Below are positions 25,602-33,890 of a stretch of DNA of 64,000 nt, one piece after another (positions within the stretch are counted from its first letter, which is position 1; every line of letters begins with the position of its first letter). The stretch comes from Crocinitomicaceae bacterium (lineage in GTDB: Bacteria; Bacteroidota; Bacteroidia; Flavobacteriales_D; Crocinitomicaceae). A model generated the notes under the pieces. That model was not told the DNA's origin. It ran no database searches and saw nothing but the letters and a program-made list of their open reading frames with translations. Position numbers and translations under genes: made by a program. Where the stretch lies: assembly GCA_029254025.1 (NCBI GenBank), contig JAQWYK010000045.1, forward strand, positions 1-64,000. Reading direction: 5' to 3'.

Positions 25602-27896
25602 ATGATTAAAAAAATATTGAACGTAGGTGCAAATGGAAGTTCTTTTCTTTCTCTTGCAATCTTATTCGCTTTCCTTTGTGTAAGCAATTTTTCTAAAGCA
25701 CAATATGTTGTTGATTTTGAAGCTGAAACTTCCGGTGGGTATGCTTCCGAGACCGTGACACTTAACGGGATAGATTGGGATTTAACAGAAAGTTTGATTG
25801 GAACGTTGGCCAATGATTTCAAAAATGGTTTGAAGTCACTTCGTTTACGTGGTTATGGTACATCTTCATTTACGATGTTGCAAGATAAACCGAATGGCAT
25901 TGGAACGATTTCTTTTCTGTATTCAGAATATGGAACAGATGCTCAAACAAGTTGGAGAGTAGAATACAGTACAGATGCTGGAGCAAATTGGACACAAGTT
26001 GGAACGGATATTACTGCTACTGGCGGAAATGCCTCACCGTCCACATTTAGTGAGACAATGAATGTTTTAGGAAATGCGAGAATCCGCGTTGTAGAGGTTA
26101 CAGGAGCGGGAACTTCTAATCGTAGAATGAATATTGATGACATTACAATTACAGATTATGTTGCTGTAACACCAACTATAACTGCAACACCAACCTTGTT
26201 GACTGGATTTACGCAATTTTTAGGAACACCATCCGCTGAGCAGACATTTGAGGTGACAGGTACTTTGCTGACAGATGATATTACCCTTACAGTTACTTCT
26301 GGAGATTATGAAATCTCTGAGACTTCAGGAGCTGGATTTGGAACTTCAATTACCTTGACGCAAACTGCGGGTGAAGTTGCGGCTACTACAATTTATGTTC
26401 GTTTGAATGGGTTGTTAGCGGCGTCACCTTCGAATGGTGTTGTTACACTTACCTCGACAGGAGCGACAGATGTATTGGTAAACTTGGAAGGTGAAATATT
26501 GAATGCGGTGCCTACTGTGTTTGTTTCAGAAACGGCACTCTCCGGTTTTTCGCATTTCGTTGGAACACAGTCTGCTGAGCAGACGTTCGAAGTATCTGGT
26601 TCATTCTTAACCGACGACATTGTAATTACGGCGCCAGCAAATTATGAAGTTTCAGAAACGTCAGGAGCTGGTTTCGGTCCGACAGTAACGCTAGCGCAGA
26701 CAGCTGGTGAGGTGGCGCCAACAACAATTTATGTACGGTTGAATGGAGCGACTGCGAATCCAAGTCAAGTAGGAGATATTACAGTTGCCTCCACAGGGGT
26801 AGCTAATCAAACCATCGCATTATCTGGAGAAACTTTAGAATATACATTAACTACTATTGGTGCTGTGACCGCTATTGATGCTAATGGAGTAGGTACTTCT
26901 GAGGGTGATTTGGTAGAACTGAGAGGTATCGTGCATTGTATTGACTTTAGAGGAGGTAATGGTTATAATGTCACTGTAATTGATGGTGCTGGAGATGGAA
27001 TTCAATTATTCAACTTTAATCAGGTATCAGGTTATGAATCAGCTGAAGGAGATTCGTTACAGATTTTCGGAACAGTTGCTCAGTTCAATGGTTTGCTACA
27101 AATTAACGCTGATAACATTATTGTTGTATCTCAAGGTAATGCAACTGTAACACCTAATGTTGTTACTGCACTAGACGAGTCTACTGAAAGTCAACTTGTG
27201 GCGTTAGAGAATTTAACGTTCGTTACCCCAGCTGCGAATTGGCCAGCGAATGGAAATGTGGATGTTACAGATGGAACGACTGTTTTCACGGTTAGAGTAG
27301 TGAATGCTTCTCCTTTGTCAGGTGCAGCTGCTCCTGTAGGTCCATTTAATATTACAGGTGTTGGGGGACAATTTGATAACTCAAGTCCGTTTGATGCAGG
27401 TTACCAAATCTTCCCTTGTTCTGTTGAAGAGTTATGTAACGTAGATGTAACCACCACCACAACAGACTTTACAATTGAAGCGACTGCAACGGGATTGACA
27501 TATCAGTGGGTAGATTGTGATGATAACTTTGCTCCAATCTCTGGAGAAACAAATCAATCGTTTACGGCTACTGCAAATGGTAACTATGCAGTAATTGTTA
27601 CTGATGGTGCATGTTCAGATACTTCTGATTGTGTGGCAATCAGTACCATCGGAGTGGATATAGTAAACAGTTTATTGGTTTCCACTTATCCAAATCCTGT
27701 GAACGATATGTTAACAATTGAAGCGACGGAACAACGTTTTAATGTAACAATATTTAATCTAGAAGGAAAAGTTTTATCGACACATTTTAATGTTGATGAG
27801 AAGTTAGAGGTGAATACCTCAGCATGGTCAAAAGGAATTTATACGGTATTGGTTTCAAATGAAACGACTACTCACGCAATTAAGATTGTGAAATAG
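25602..27896 (+). CDS. Large secreted multidomain protein with T9SS C-terminal domain
   Basis: 764 residues. A long signal peptide ends near FSKAQ. Next is a jelly-roll-like domain (about 35-185, SWRVEYSTDAGANW). Two copies of a ~110-residue beta domain follow (about 195-300 and 300-412; AEQTFEVTG, YEISETSGAGFG and IYVRLNG recur). Then come an OB-fold-like region (about 415-610, GDLVELRGIVHCIDFRGG), an Ig-like module with paired cysteines (about 612-685, YQWVDCDDNF to TSDCVAI) and a T9SS sorting domain (about 690-764, STYPNPVNDM). It is probably displayed or released outside the cell, as an adhesin or a scaffold for a nuclease- or lipase-like activity. No catalytic motif is seen. The Ig-like module is nearly repeated in the protein at 60083-61162. 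Confidence 0.87.
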   Translation: MIKKILNVGANGSSFLSLAILFAFLCVSNFSKAQYVVDFEAETSGGYASETVTLNGIDWDLTESLIGTLANDFKNGLKSLRLRGYGTSSFTMLQDKPNGIGTISFLYSEYGTDAQTSWRVEYSTDAGANWTQVGTDITATGGNASPSTFSETMNVLGNARIRVVEVTGAGTSNRRMNIDDITITDYVAVTPTITATPTLLTGFTQFLGTPSAEQTFEVTGTLLTDDITLTVTSGDYEISETSGAGFGTSITLTQTAGEVAATTIYVRLNGLLAASPSNGVVTLTSTGATDVLVNLEGEILNAVPTVFVSETALSGFSHFVGTQSAEQTFEVSGSFLTDDIVITAPANYEVSETSGAGFGPTVTLAQTAGEVAPTTIYVRLNGATANPSQVGDITVASTGVANQTIALSGETLEYTLTTIGAVTAIDANGVGTSEGDLVELRGIVHCIDFRGGNGYNVTVIDGAGDGIQLFNFNQVSGYESAEGDSLQIFGTVAQFNGLLQINADNIIVVSQGNATVTPNVVTALDESTESQLVALENLTFVTPAANWPANGNVDVTDGTTVFTVRVVNASPLSGAAAPVGPFNITGVGGQFDNSSPFDAGYQIFPCSVEELCNVDVTTTTTDFTIEATATGLTYQWVDCDDNFAPISGETNQSFTATANGNYAVIVTDGACSDTSDCVAISTIGVDIVNSLLVSTYPNPVNDMLTIEATEQRFNVTIFNLEGKVLSTHFNVDEKLEVNTSAWSKGIYTVLVSNETTTHAIKIVK

Positions 27897-27920
27897 GCGT
27901 AATACCAAAATGATTGAGAA

Positions 27921-27948
27921 GCGGTTGTCCTGGACAACCGCTTTTTTT
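27921..27948 (+). terminator. Intrinsic terminator of the large T9SS protein gene
   Basis: The arms GCGGTTGTC (27921-27929) and GACAACCGC (27933-27941) form a 9-bp stem. Seven T follow (27942-27948). It lies 25 bases past the stop codon. Confidence 0.9.
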
Positions 27949-27973
27949 ATGACTTATTTGTATTGAATTTAAA

Positions 27974-28263
27974 TTGGATATACAGAAAGAACAACCCAAA
28001 AAAGGATCTCAGTGTGGGATATCTTCGCCTAAATCATATGTTCTAGTTGATAGGATATTTCAGGTGGTGGTTAACCAAGATTTGAAGTATGGAGATATCG
28101 TGCCTTACGAGTGGTTCAGAAAACTACAGATGGTTATAAGCTCGAAGAAATATACATTTCAGGCGCTCAGAGTAGTGATGATTGGCGCAAAGTTCCAGAC
28201 TATTACTTTAATTCTAACCAAGAATATTTGTTGAAAGGAGTATTCGATCTTCTGTCAGAATAG
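27974..28263 (+). pseudogene. Fragment of a protein-coding gene with shifted frames
   Basis: Frame 1 is open from 28075 to TAG 28261-28263 and encodes a convincing protein end (VQKTTDGYKLEEIYISGAQS then DDWRKVPDYYFNSNQEYLLK). It has no ATG and a TAA directly upstream. The other open frame, 27974-28234 (86 codons, no usual start), reads protein-like until about 28110 (DRIFQVVVNQDLKYGDIVPY) and then becomes random. The simplest reading is one gene fragment with a frameshift near 28090-28110 and a lost 5' end. It lies between two terminators, as expected for a leftover. A GTG at 28111 could start a 50-residue product. I do not recognise the family. Confidence 0.4.
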
Positions 28264-28266
28264 CAA

Positions 28267-28298
28267 TTAAAAAAGCCCTCAATTGAGGGCTTTTTTAA
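28267..28298. terminator. Bidirectional intrinsic terminator
   Basis: A perfect palindrome. Arms with core GCCCTC (28275-28280) and GAGGGC (28285-28290) are flanked by A-runs on the left and T-runs on the right, with an AATT loop. It has a T-run on either strand and separates the gene fragment (+) from the secreted protein gene (-). Confidence 0.92.
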
Positions 28299-28313
28299 TC
28301 TAAATATGTTGAA

Positions 28314-29033
28314 TTAATTTACAATCTCATCGTAATATCGTTGCCAATCTTTATCCTCTTCAAACCATTGTGCTCCAAGATTCATAATAGCTTGCGCCTC
28401 TGCAGTTTGTCTTGCGTCCACTTGGCATTTCGCTGACTCATATAGCGCAAACTTAAGTATTTCGCGGTCGATTTCTAACAATCCGTCTAAAGATTCAAGA
28501 GCTCCAATCAGTTCCTTACCTTCTTTCCATTTAGTTCGTGCAGTTGCTTTATCTCCATTTCTATAGCGACATGTACCATCCAAGAATTTAGCACCTATAT
28601 CATCTCTTCCGAATTTATACATATTCATTACCCAACCAAATGAACGTCTATAATCATCTGCCTCAATATCATTCCGGATCATTTCGAATAATGTACCTTT
28701 TACTTCTCCAAAGAAATCTTGATATCTATTAAATACAACTTTATCATTGTCTTTTCGATCCATTTTCCCAATGACACCTATGGAGTTTTTAAAGGCATTT
28801 TTAAATTCATCCGGACGATCACCAACAAATGAAATTTTATATAAACCATATGCCATATAATAATATGGAATAGGGTCATTTTTTGTAGCATCTTTCAATG
28901 TATACTTTTCCGAAGAAATAATTAATTTCTCCCAATTTTGATCGGCCTTTAGTATAAGTAGGTCGTCATATTCTTGGGCCATCATTAAAACTCCAGTAAG
29001 CATTGATAAGGTAAGTAAGAATAACTTTTTCAT
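28314..29033 (-). CDS. Secreted TPR-like protein of unknown function
   Basis: A 239-residue protein with a signal peptide (cleavage near LMMAQ) and an all-helical remainder. The pattern of aromatic and alanine positions (YYMAYGLYKISF, ALYESAKCQVDARQTAEAQ) suggests degenerate tetratricopeptide or Sel1-like repeats. No catalytic motif is seen. It is probably periplasmic. A bidirectional terminator follows its stop. The 150-base gap to the divergent MauG gene contains no clear consensus promoter for this strand. Function unknown. Confidence 0.75.
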   Translation of the reverse strand: MKKLFLLTLSMLTGVLMMAQEYDDLLILKADQNWEKLIISSEKYTLKDATKNDPIPYYYMAYGLYKISFVGDRPDEFKNAFKNSIGVIGKMDRKDNDKVVFNRYQDFFGEVKGTLFEMIRNDIEADDYRRSFGWVMNMYKFGRDDIGAKFLDGTCRYRNGDKATARTKWKEGKELIGALESLDGLLEIDREILKFALYESAKCQVDARQTAEAQAIMNLGAQWFEEDKDWQRYYDEIVN

Positions 29034-29183
29034 TGTATATAACTTGTGTAGTTTAGTTCGTCCAGTTCAACAATTATGCCTAAAGGGATACATTAACATT
29101 TCAATAACAAATTAACGTGTTTTTCGCCATTGTTGATATAATAATCTGTAAATTTAATTAATTATTTATTATCCAAATTTATT

Positions 29184-30194
29184 TTGAATCAATTCAGAGC
29201 CATAGCCAGTTATTTGAAGTGTTCGACGATTTTTGGGGCAGCATTTTTCTTGTTTTCATCATGTAGTGCTGACGGCGGTACTGGATCTGGTTCCATTCTA
29301 CCAATGGGGCAGATATCATATGATTCGATACATCTATATAATGCGGAAACCGTTAATCTGGGTAGGAAATTGTTTTTCGATAAGCGATTGTCTGTCAATA
29401 ATACAGTCGCATGTGCTTCGTGCCATTTGCCTGCGCTTGCCTTTACTGACGGGCGAAAAAAAGCCGTCGGAATAAATAACAATGCTACTATGAGAAATGC
29501 TCCCACTTTACTAAATGTAGAGTATCAACCTCATTTCATGTTCGATGGTGCCGTTCCTACGCTTGAAATGCAGGCATTAGTACCCCTAAAGGATACGAAC
29601 GAAATGGGGAATGATATTCAGCAATTAATAGAAAAGTTGCGCCATGTCCCAGAGTATCAGCAATTAGCAAAAAGTCTTTACGCAAGGGAGTTTGACGCGT
29701 TCGTGTTGACACGAGCTCTTGGTAGTTTTCAACGTTCTTTAATAAGTCAAAATTCACCCTTCGATCAGTGGTTCTATCATGCTGATGAGCATGCAGTATC
29801 AGGAAGTGTCAAAAATGGGTATCGTATTTTTTCCGATAAATTGTACTGCGCTAGTTGTCACCCTGCCCCGACTTTTACTACTTATGACATTCTAAGTAAT
29901 GGTCGAGATAGTTTATCAAATGATGAAGGACTCTATCGCATCACAGGTCTAACTAAAGACATTGGCAAATTCAAAATTCCAACGCTGAGAAACATAGCAC
30001 TAACTGGACCTTATATGCATGATGGTTCTGTTCAAAGTCTACGGGAAGTTATACACTACTATGCCAAGGGTGGAGATGGGCATCCAAATCAAGATCAGCG
30101 AATAATTTCTTTTGATTTAAGCGATGAGGAGATAAAAGATCTACTGGATTTTTTTGAATCGCTTACAGATACTTCACTTATTACCAGTTATTAA
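29184..30194 (+). CDS. Di-haem cytochrome c peroxidase, MauG family, lipoprotein
   Basis: A 336-residue protein with two CxxCH haem sites (CASCH in ACASCHLPALAF near residue 77, and CASCH in YCASCHPAPTF near residue 225). It also has the MauG/CcpA stretches VNLGRKLFFDKRLSVNN, MRNAPTLLNV, FKIPTLRNIALTGPYMHDGS and LREVIHYYAKGG. The N-terminus (FGAAFFLFSSCS) is a lipoprotein signal, so it should be membrane-anchored in the periplasm and reduce hydrogen peroxide or oxidise a protein substrate. No ATG exists before residue 41, so the start must be TTG at 29184 or TTG at 29214. The sigma-factor gene follows after 167 bases. Confidence 0.9.
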   Translation: MNQFRAIASYLKCSTIFGAAFFLFSSCSADGGTGSGSILPMGQISYDSIHLYNAETVNLGRKLFFDKRLSVNNTVACASCHLPALAFTDGRKKAVGINNNATMRNAPTLLNVEYQPHFMFDGAVPTLEMQALVPLKDTNEMGNDIQQLIEKLRHVPEYQQLAKSLYAREFDAFVLTRALGSFQRSLISQNSPFDQWFYHADEHAVSGSVKNGYRIFSDKLYCASCHPAPTFTTYDILSNGRDSLSNDEGLYRITGLTKDIGKFKIPTLRNIALTGPYMHDGSVQSLREVIHYYAKGGDGHPNQDQRIISFDLSDEEIKDLLDFFESLTDTSLITSY

Positions 30195-30316
30195 ACATCT
30201 AAATAATAGCTGTTTAATGGTAATGTGGTAATAAATGTGAAAAACTTTCGTTTAGAATGGCATAATTTTTATTCGTTTCCTGTAACTATTTCTTGAATAT
30301 TAATTATAATAATAGA

Positions 30317-30336
30317 GTACTGTCTGCAAGCAGTAC
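30317..30336 (+). repeat. Inverted repeat upstream of the ECF sigma gene
   Basis: The arms GTACTG (30317-30322) and CAGTAC (30331-30336) lie 25 bases before the ATG at 30362. It may be a leader hairpin or a binding site. No consensus TAnnTTTG promoter is visible in this 167-base gap, which would suit an alternative sigma factor controlling its own gene. Confidence 0.35.
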
Positions 30337-30361
30337 ATTAGTACCCAAAAACCAGTGAACT

Positions 30362-30940
30362 ATGAGTAGAATGAACCCCATATATCATCACACCAATGAA
30401 AAACTCAGGTCTGAGTTGGAGTGGATACAGTTAGCGAAGAGAGATCCAGAGAAGTTCGCACCTCTTTATGAGAAATATCATGAGCAGATTTTTCGATATA
30501 TCTATCAACGGATGGATGACAAAGAATTGGCATTCGATGTGACTTCTCAAGTTTTTTTGAAGGCCATGAACAATCTTCATAAATACGAATATCGGGGTGT
30601 TCCTTTTGGTTCATGGTTATATCGCATTGCAAAAAGCGAATTGTACCAGGCATTTCGTGACAGATCTTCGAAACGGGCTATCAATATTGAAACCGTTCAT
30701 TTGGCAACTTTCATGGATGTTTTTGAAGACGAGGAAAATGAAATCAATAAAAAACGATTACTCAGTTCGATAGCCGAACTAAAAGAAGCAGATGTTCATT
30801 TAATTGAAATGCGCTTTTTCGAGCAACGTCCCTATAAAGAAATGGGGGAGATATTAGGGATTACTGAAAACAATGCAAAAGTGAAAACTTTTCGGGCATT
30901 GGAAAAATTGAAACAACTATTTAATCAAAATAACCGGTAA
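30362..30940 (+). CDS. RNA polymerase sigma factor, ECF type
   Basis: A 192-residue sigma-70 family protein with region 2 (about residues 30-105; YRYIYQRMDDKELAFDVTSQ and PFGSWLYRIAKSEL) and region 4 helix-turn-helix (about 135-190; VHLIEMRFFEQRPYKEMGEI then TENNAKVKTFRALEKLKQL). There is no region 1 or 3, as in extracytoplasmic-function sigma factors. The stop overlaps the start of the next gene by one base (TAATG). That gene encodes a membrane protein with a short cytoplasmic head and a large outer part, which is the arrangement of an anti-sigma or sensor partner. Confidence 0.9.
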   Translation: MSRMNPIYHHTNEKLRSELEWIQLAKRDPEKFAPLYEKYHEQIFRYIYQRMDDKELAFDVTSQVFLKAMNNLHKYEYRGVPFGSWLYRIAKSELYQAFRDRSSKRAINIETVHLATFMDVFEDEENEINKKRLLSSIAELKEADVHLIEMRFFEQRPYKEMGEILGITENNAKVKTFRALEKLKQLFNQNNR

Positions 30941-32631
30941 TGAAAAACCGCAAAATAATTTTAGACAGAGGACCTATTTCTTCACAAGAAATAGCCGAAC
31001 GACAAGATTTTGACAAATTATTAAAGTCCTTTAAAGCCCCCCAAAACCCATATTGGAAGTCGATATGGTTTTGGGGGACTACCGGTGTAGCTACCCTAGG
31101 TCTTTTCCTTTTGACAAAACAATTTTTAACAGAAAACGAAACGCTAAAAGAAACATTACATGAAGAGAACATTACTTTAGCCTTAGATGGCCTTCCTCAA
31201 GATACTGAATGCATTAAGTCTCCGGTGGCTTCAGTGGAGATACCTTTTGTAAGTCATGAAATCGACCCCTCAATCGATAATGAAATTATCCTTGAAAATG
31301 GAACTTCAATTTCCATTAAAGCGGGTTCAATTGAAACTATATCATCAGGTCGTGTGGTGATTAAAACGCGCGTATTTGAAGATAAAACAACTGCTTTTTT
31401 GGCTGGTGTCCCAATGGATTTCAAAAATAGTTCATTCGAATCTGCTGGTATGATTGAGATTCGCGGAGAGCAAGAGGGAATGGAGGTTTTTGTCCGTGCC
31501 GATCAGCCGATAGAAGTAGATTTAAAGCTATACAAGGACTATAATGGATTTGATTTCTACGCACTAGATGACCAATCCGGGAAATGGAGTACGTATCCTT
31601 GCGAGTTTTTAGGAGGAAAGTTGGATGAAGTAACAGCTCTTTCAGAAACAGATAAAAAGAAGACTGTACTTACGAATGAAATTCAATCAATTACTACTCA
31701 AATTAGTGAAAAGGAAAACGATTTGCTGGAGGCACCTCTTCCGCGCAAAGAAACGTATTATTTACCCAAAAACGAGCAATATATCTTTACTTTAGATTAC
31801 AATAAACGCGATTTCCCAGAGCTAGCTGCTCTTGGGCCAATTAATTTTGAGGCATACCCCAATCAAGCGAATTACGAGAACATTTTTAAAAAATCTTGGT
31901 CCAATTTTACAATTGAGGAAGTTGAAGGGAAGTATAGCGTTACGTTTTCAGATAAACTAGGAGAGGAATCCCTTAAGGTTCGACCAATTGTAACTGGCAT
32001 TCGCTTAGAGGAAGCTATACAAGAATATAATGAAGCCAAACAGGATGCTCAAGCGAAGCGTGATCTCATTGAGGCAGAAAGAGAGCAGTTGGTCAATCGA
32101 CGAGCGGAAAAAAATATCGAGCTACAACGTTATATTGCGGATATGGAAAAGAGATTCAATGCATCTAATGTGGATTATCTTGAGGCCAAGAAAATTCTCG
32201 AGGCTAAAGAACAGCGTAAAGACCGTTTTGTTGGTGAAATATTAACTGCTGCTTCAGCAAAGTTTCGAACTACTCAGTTTGGAGTCTTCAATTGCGATAA
32301 GCCAGTTGGTTATCCCAAACCCTTTGAGAACTTCATCCGCTTTGAAATTGCTGGAAATGTCATTTCCCCTAAATCAGTGTATGTCTTTGATCTGGATAAG
32401 GATGTGCGTTATCAGTTTGGTTCTTTGTCAAATCCGTTGACCTCATTTGGTATGAATGGAAATGAAAATGTGGTAATGATTGTTCTTGAAAATAACGAAG
32501 TGGCATATGCTCATACTTCCAAGGCAGGTGTAAAACAATCAGGTAGAATTCAACTCAATGTGATACCCGCTGAGAAAGTAACTGAGGAAAGGATAAAAAC
32601 AATTCTAAATGAGGAACGGGTATCTGCTTAG
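30940..32631 (+). CDS. Single-pass membrane protein, candidate sigma-factor partner
   Basis: A 563-residue protein with a ~40-residue cytoplasmic head, one membrane helix (about residues 43-62, WFWGTTGVATLGLFLLT) and a large outer part. The first outer domain (about 110-235) is beta-rich (GTSISIKAGSIETISSGRVV), then comes a mixed domain, then a long coiled coil (about 355-430, EAIQEYNEAKQDAQAKRDLI onward) and a C-terminal domain (about 435-545) with CDKPVGYP. Its coupling to the sigma gene by a one-base overlap makes it a candidate anti-sigma factor or sensor, but the head shows no ZAS cysteine-histidine motif. Family not recognised. Confidence 0.7.
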   Translation: MKNRKIILDRGPISSQEIAERQDFDKLLKSFKAPQNPYWKSIWFWGTTGVATLGLFLLTKQFLTENETLKETLHEENITLALDGLPQDTECIKSPVASVEIPFVSHEIDPSIDNEIILENGTSISIKAGSIETISSGRVVIKTRVFEDKTTAFLAGVPMDFKNSSFESAGMIEIRGEQEGMEVFVRADQPIEVDLKLYKDYNGFDFYALDDQSGKWSTYPCEFLGGKLDEVTALSETDKKKTVLTNEIQSITTQISEKENDLLEAPLPRKETYYLPKNEQYIFTLDYNKRDFPELAALGPINFEAYPNQANYENIFKKSWSNFTIEEVEGKYSVTFSDKLGEESLKVRPIVTGIRLEEAIQEYNEAKQDAQAKRDLIEAEREQLVNRRAEKNIELQRYIADMEKRFNASNVDYLEAKKILEAKEQRKDRFVGEILTAASAKFRTTQFGVFNCDKPVGYPKPFENFIRFEIAGNVISPKSVYVFDLDKDVRYQFGSLSNPLTSFGMNGNENVVMIVLENNEVAYAHTSKAGVKQSGRIQLNVIPAEKVTEERIKTILNEERVSA

Positions 32632-33019
32632 CGCGTTTGTCTTTGCTCTTATTCCGATGGTGTGCAGCCAAAATCCGCGGGTTGTTCGTATTGAAAAAGA
32701 ATGGACAGAAATGGATTTTCATCCACAAATTGTAGGTTACTTCAATGGGCGCATTCCTGCTGAAGTGATTTGCGACGTTCAAGGGCTGACGACAAATGTA
32801 GGGTATCGGATTCTTACCTATGATGTTGTTTATTTTGATGGTAAATTAACAGTCGAAGCTCATGTGGTAGGGAATGCCATTCCAGATACAATTTGCGCGA
32901 TATTTCAATCTTTTGGTAGTAATTCTGAAATATTCTTTACGAATATCAAAGCGATGGATTTAGATGGTCGTATCACGCACCTTTCTCCGCTAAAGCTAAT
33001 TGCTGTTAAAGAAGATTAA
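32609..33019 (+). CDS. Small secreted protein, GldM C-terminal-like
   Basis: A 136-residue protein with a signal peptide (cleavage near VCSQ), the rest all beta strands (GRIPAEVICDVQGLTTNVGY, YFDGKLTVEAHVVG, FFTNIKAMDLDGRITHLSPL). The pattern resembles the C-terminal domain of gliding protein GldM, but this is only a shape resemblance. It overlaps the upstream gene by 23 bases, which indicates coupled translation with the sigma-linked membrane protein. It is probably periplasmic or surface-located. Function unknown. Confidence 0.7.
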   Translation: MRNGYLLSAFVFALIPMVCSQNPRVVRIEKEWTEMDFHPQIVGYFNGRIPAEVICDVQGLTTNVGYRILTYDVVYFDGKLTVEAHVVGNAIPDTICAIFQSFGSNSEIFFTNIKAMDLDGRITHLSPLKLIAVKED

Positions 33020-33066
33020 TTCGGCTTTTTTACACTAGAACGTTTCAGTTTTTGTAAATTCGCCGT

Positions 33067-33861
33067 ATGAAAGCACTTGTATTAGTTTTTTGTGTTGGCT
33101 GCATCAATTCGTTGTGGGGTCAAGTGCCATTGGTCTATGAAACGTTCGATGGAGGGATTCCAACAGACTGGTCACTAATCAATAATGATGGTAATACACC
33201 TCATCCAGATGTATCAGAATACACTGATGCTTGGATTGTTGTAGCTGACCCAGATGATGCATTGAACAAAGTTGTCTCCAGTACTTCTTACTTTCAGCCA
33301 GTAGATCGAGCAGACCGCTGGTTGATTACACCGAATGTTACTTTGGGTGGAAGTGGAAATTTTATATCTTGGTATGGTAAATCGCATGACCCTTCATTTC
33401 CTGACTCTTATAAAGTCCTAATTTCTAATTCTGGGACGAATAGTAGTGATTTCATGGATACGTTAATAGTGGTTACGAATGAATCTCCTGATTGGACGTT
33501 TCATCAACTTGAAATTGAGCAGTTTGCCAATGAAAACGTTCATGTCGCATTTGTACTTACAACATTCAATGGATTTAAGTTATACCTTGATAGTATTGAC
33601 TTGCGCAAAGAGGATCCTCTATTCTTGCCAAATAATATGGCAAACTATGAGGTGAATCTATTTCCTAATCCAGCAAAAGATCATATTTCTATCCATGGAG
33701 AAGGAATTCACTCGGTAAATTGCCTTTCTGCTGATGGGAAACATGTGTTTGCTGTTCACTCACTAAATGATATCGACGTATCGACACTTCCTTCTGGAAT
33801 TTATGTGTTGATTATTGAACACAATCAAGGAGTCTTGCGCAAGAAATTGATAAAACAATAG
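33067..33861 (+). CDS. Choice-of-anchor J domain protein with T9SS sorting domain
   Basis: A 264-residue protein with a signal peptide (to SLWGQ) and a jelly-roll domain typical of choice-of-anchor J or cleaved-adhesin proteins (about residues 22-180; YETFDGGIPTDWSLINNDGN, RWLITPNVTLGG and FNGFKLYLDSIDL). A T9SS C-terminal domain follows (about 192-264; VNLFPNPAKDHISIHG, GIYVLIIEHNQG). It should be exported across the outer membrane, acting in adhesion or ligand binding. It starts 47 bases after the preceding gene and may belong to the sigma-factor operon, which would place a surface protein at the end of that unit. Confidence 0.85.
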   Translation: MKALVLVFCVGCINSLWGQVPLVYETFDGGIPTDWSLINNDGNTPHPDVSEYTDAWIVVADPDDALNKVVSSTSYFQPVDRADRWLITPNVTLGGSGNFISWYGKSHDPSFPDSYKVLISNSGTNSSDFMDTLIVVTNESPDWTFHQLEIEQFANENVHVAFVLTTFNGFKLYLDSIDLRKEDPLFLPNNMANYEVNLFPNPAKDHISIHGEGIHSVNCLSADGKHVFAVHSLNDIDVSTLPSGIYVLIIEHNQGVLRKKLIKQ

Positions 33862-33870
33862 GAGGGAGGG

Positions 33871-33890
33871 TAACAACGTCTCAGTTGTTA
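33871..33890 (+). terminator. Weak hairpin terminator after the choice-of-anchor J gene
   Basis: A 7-bp stem TAACAAC (33871-33877) / GTTGTTA (33884-33890) with a 6-base loop, followed by TTATTC. AT-rich and with a poor T-run, so its efficiency is uncertain. Confidence 0.4.

Noticed and set aside
28267-28298. Perfect palindrome considered as a regulator site.
   Set aside because: It has GC-rich stems with flanking A- and T-runs, which is the pattern of a bidirectional intrinsic terminator between gene ends.
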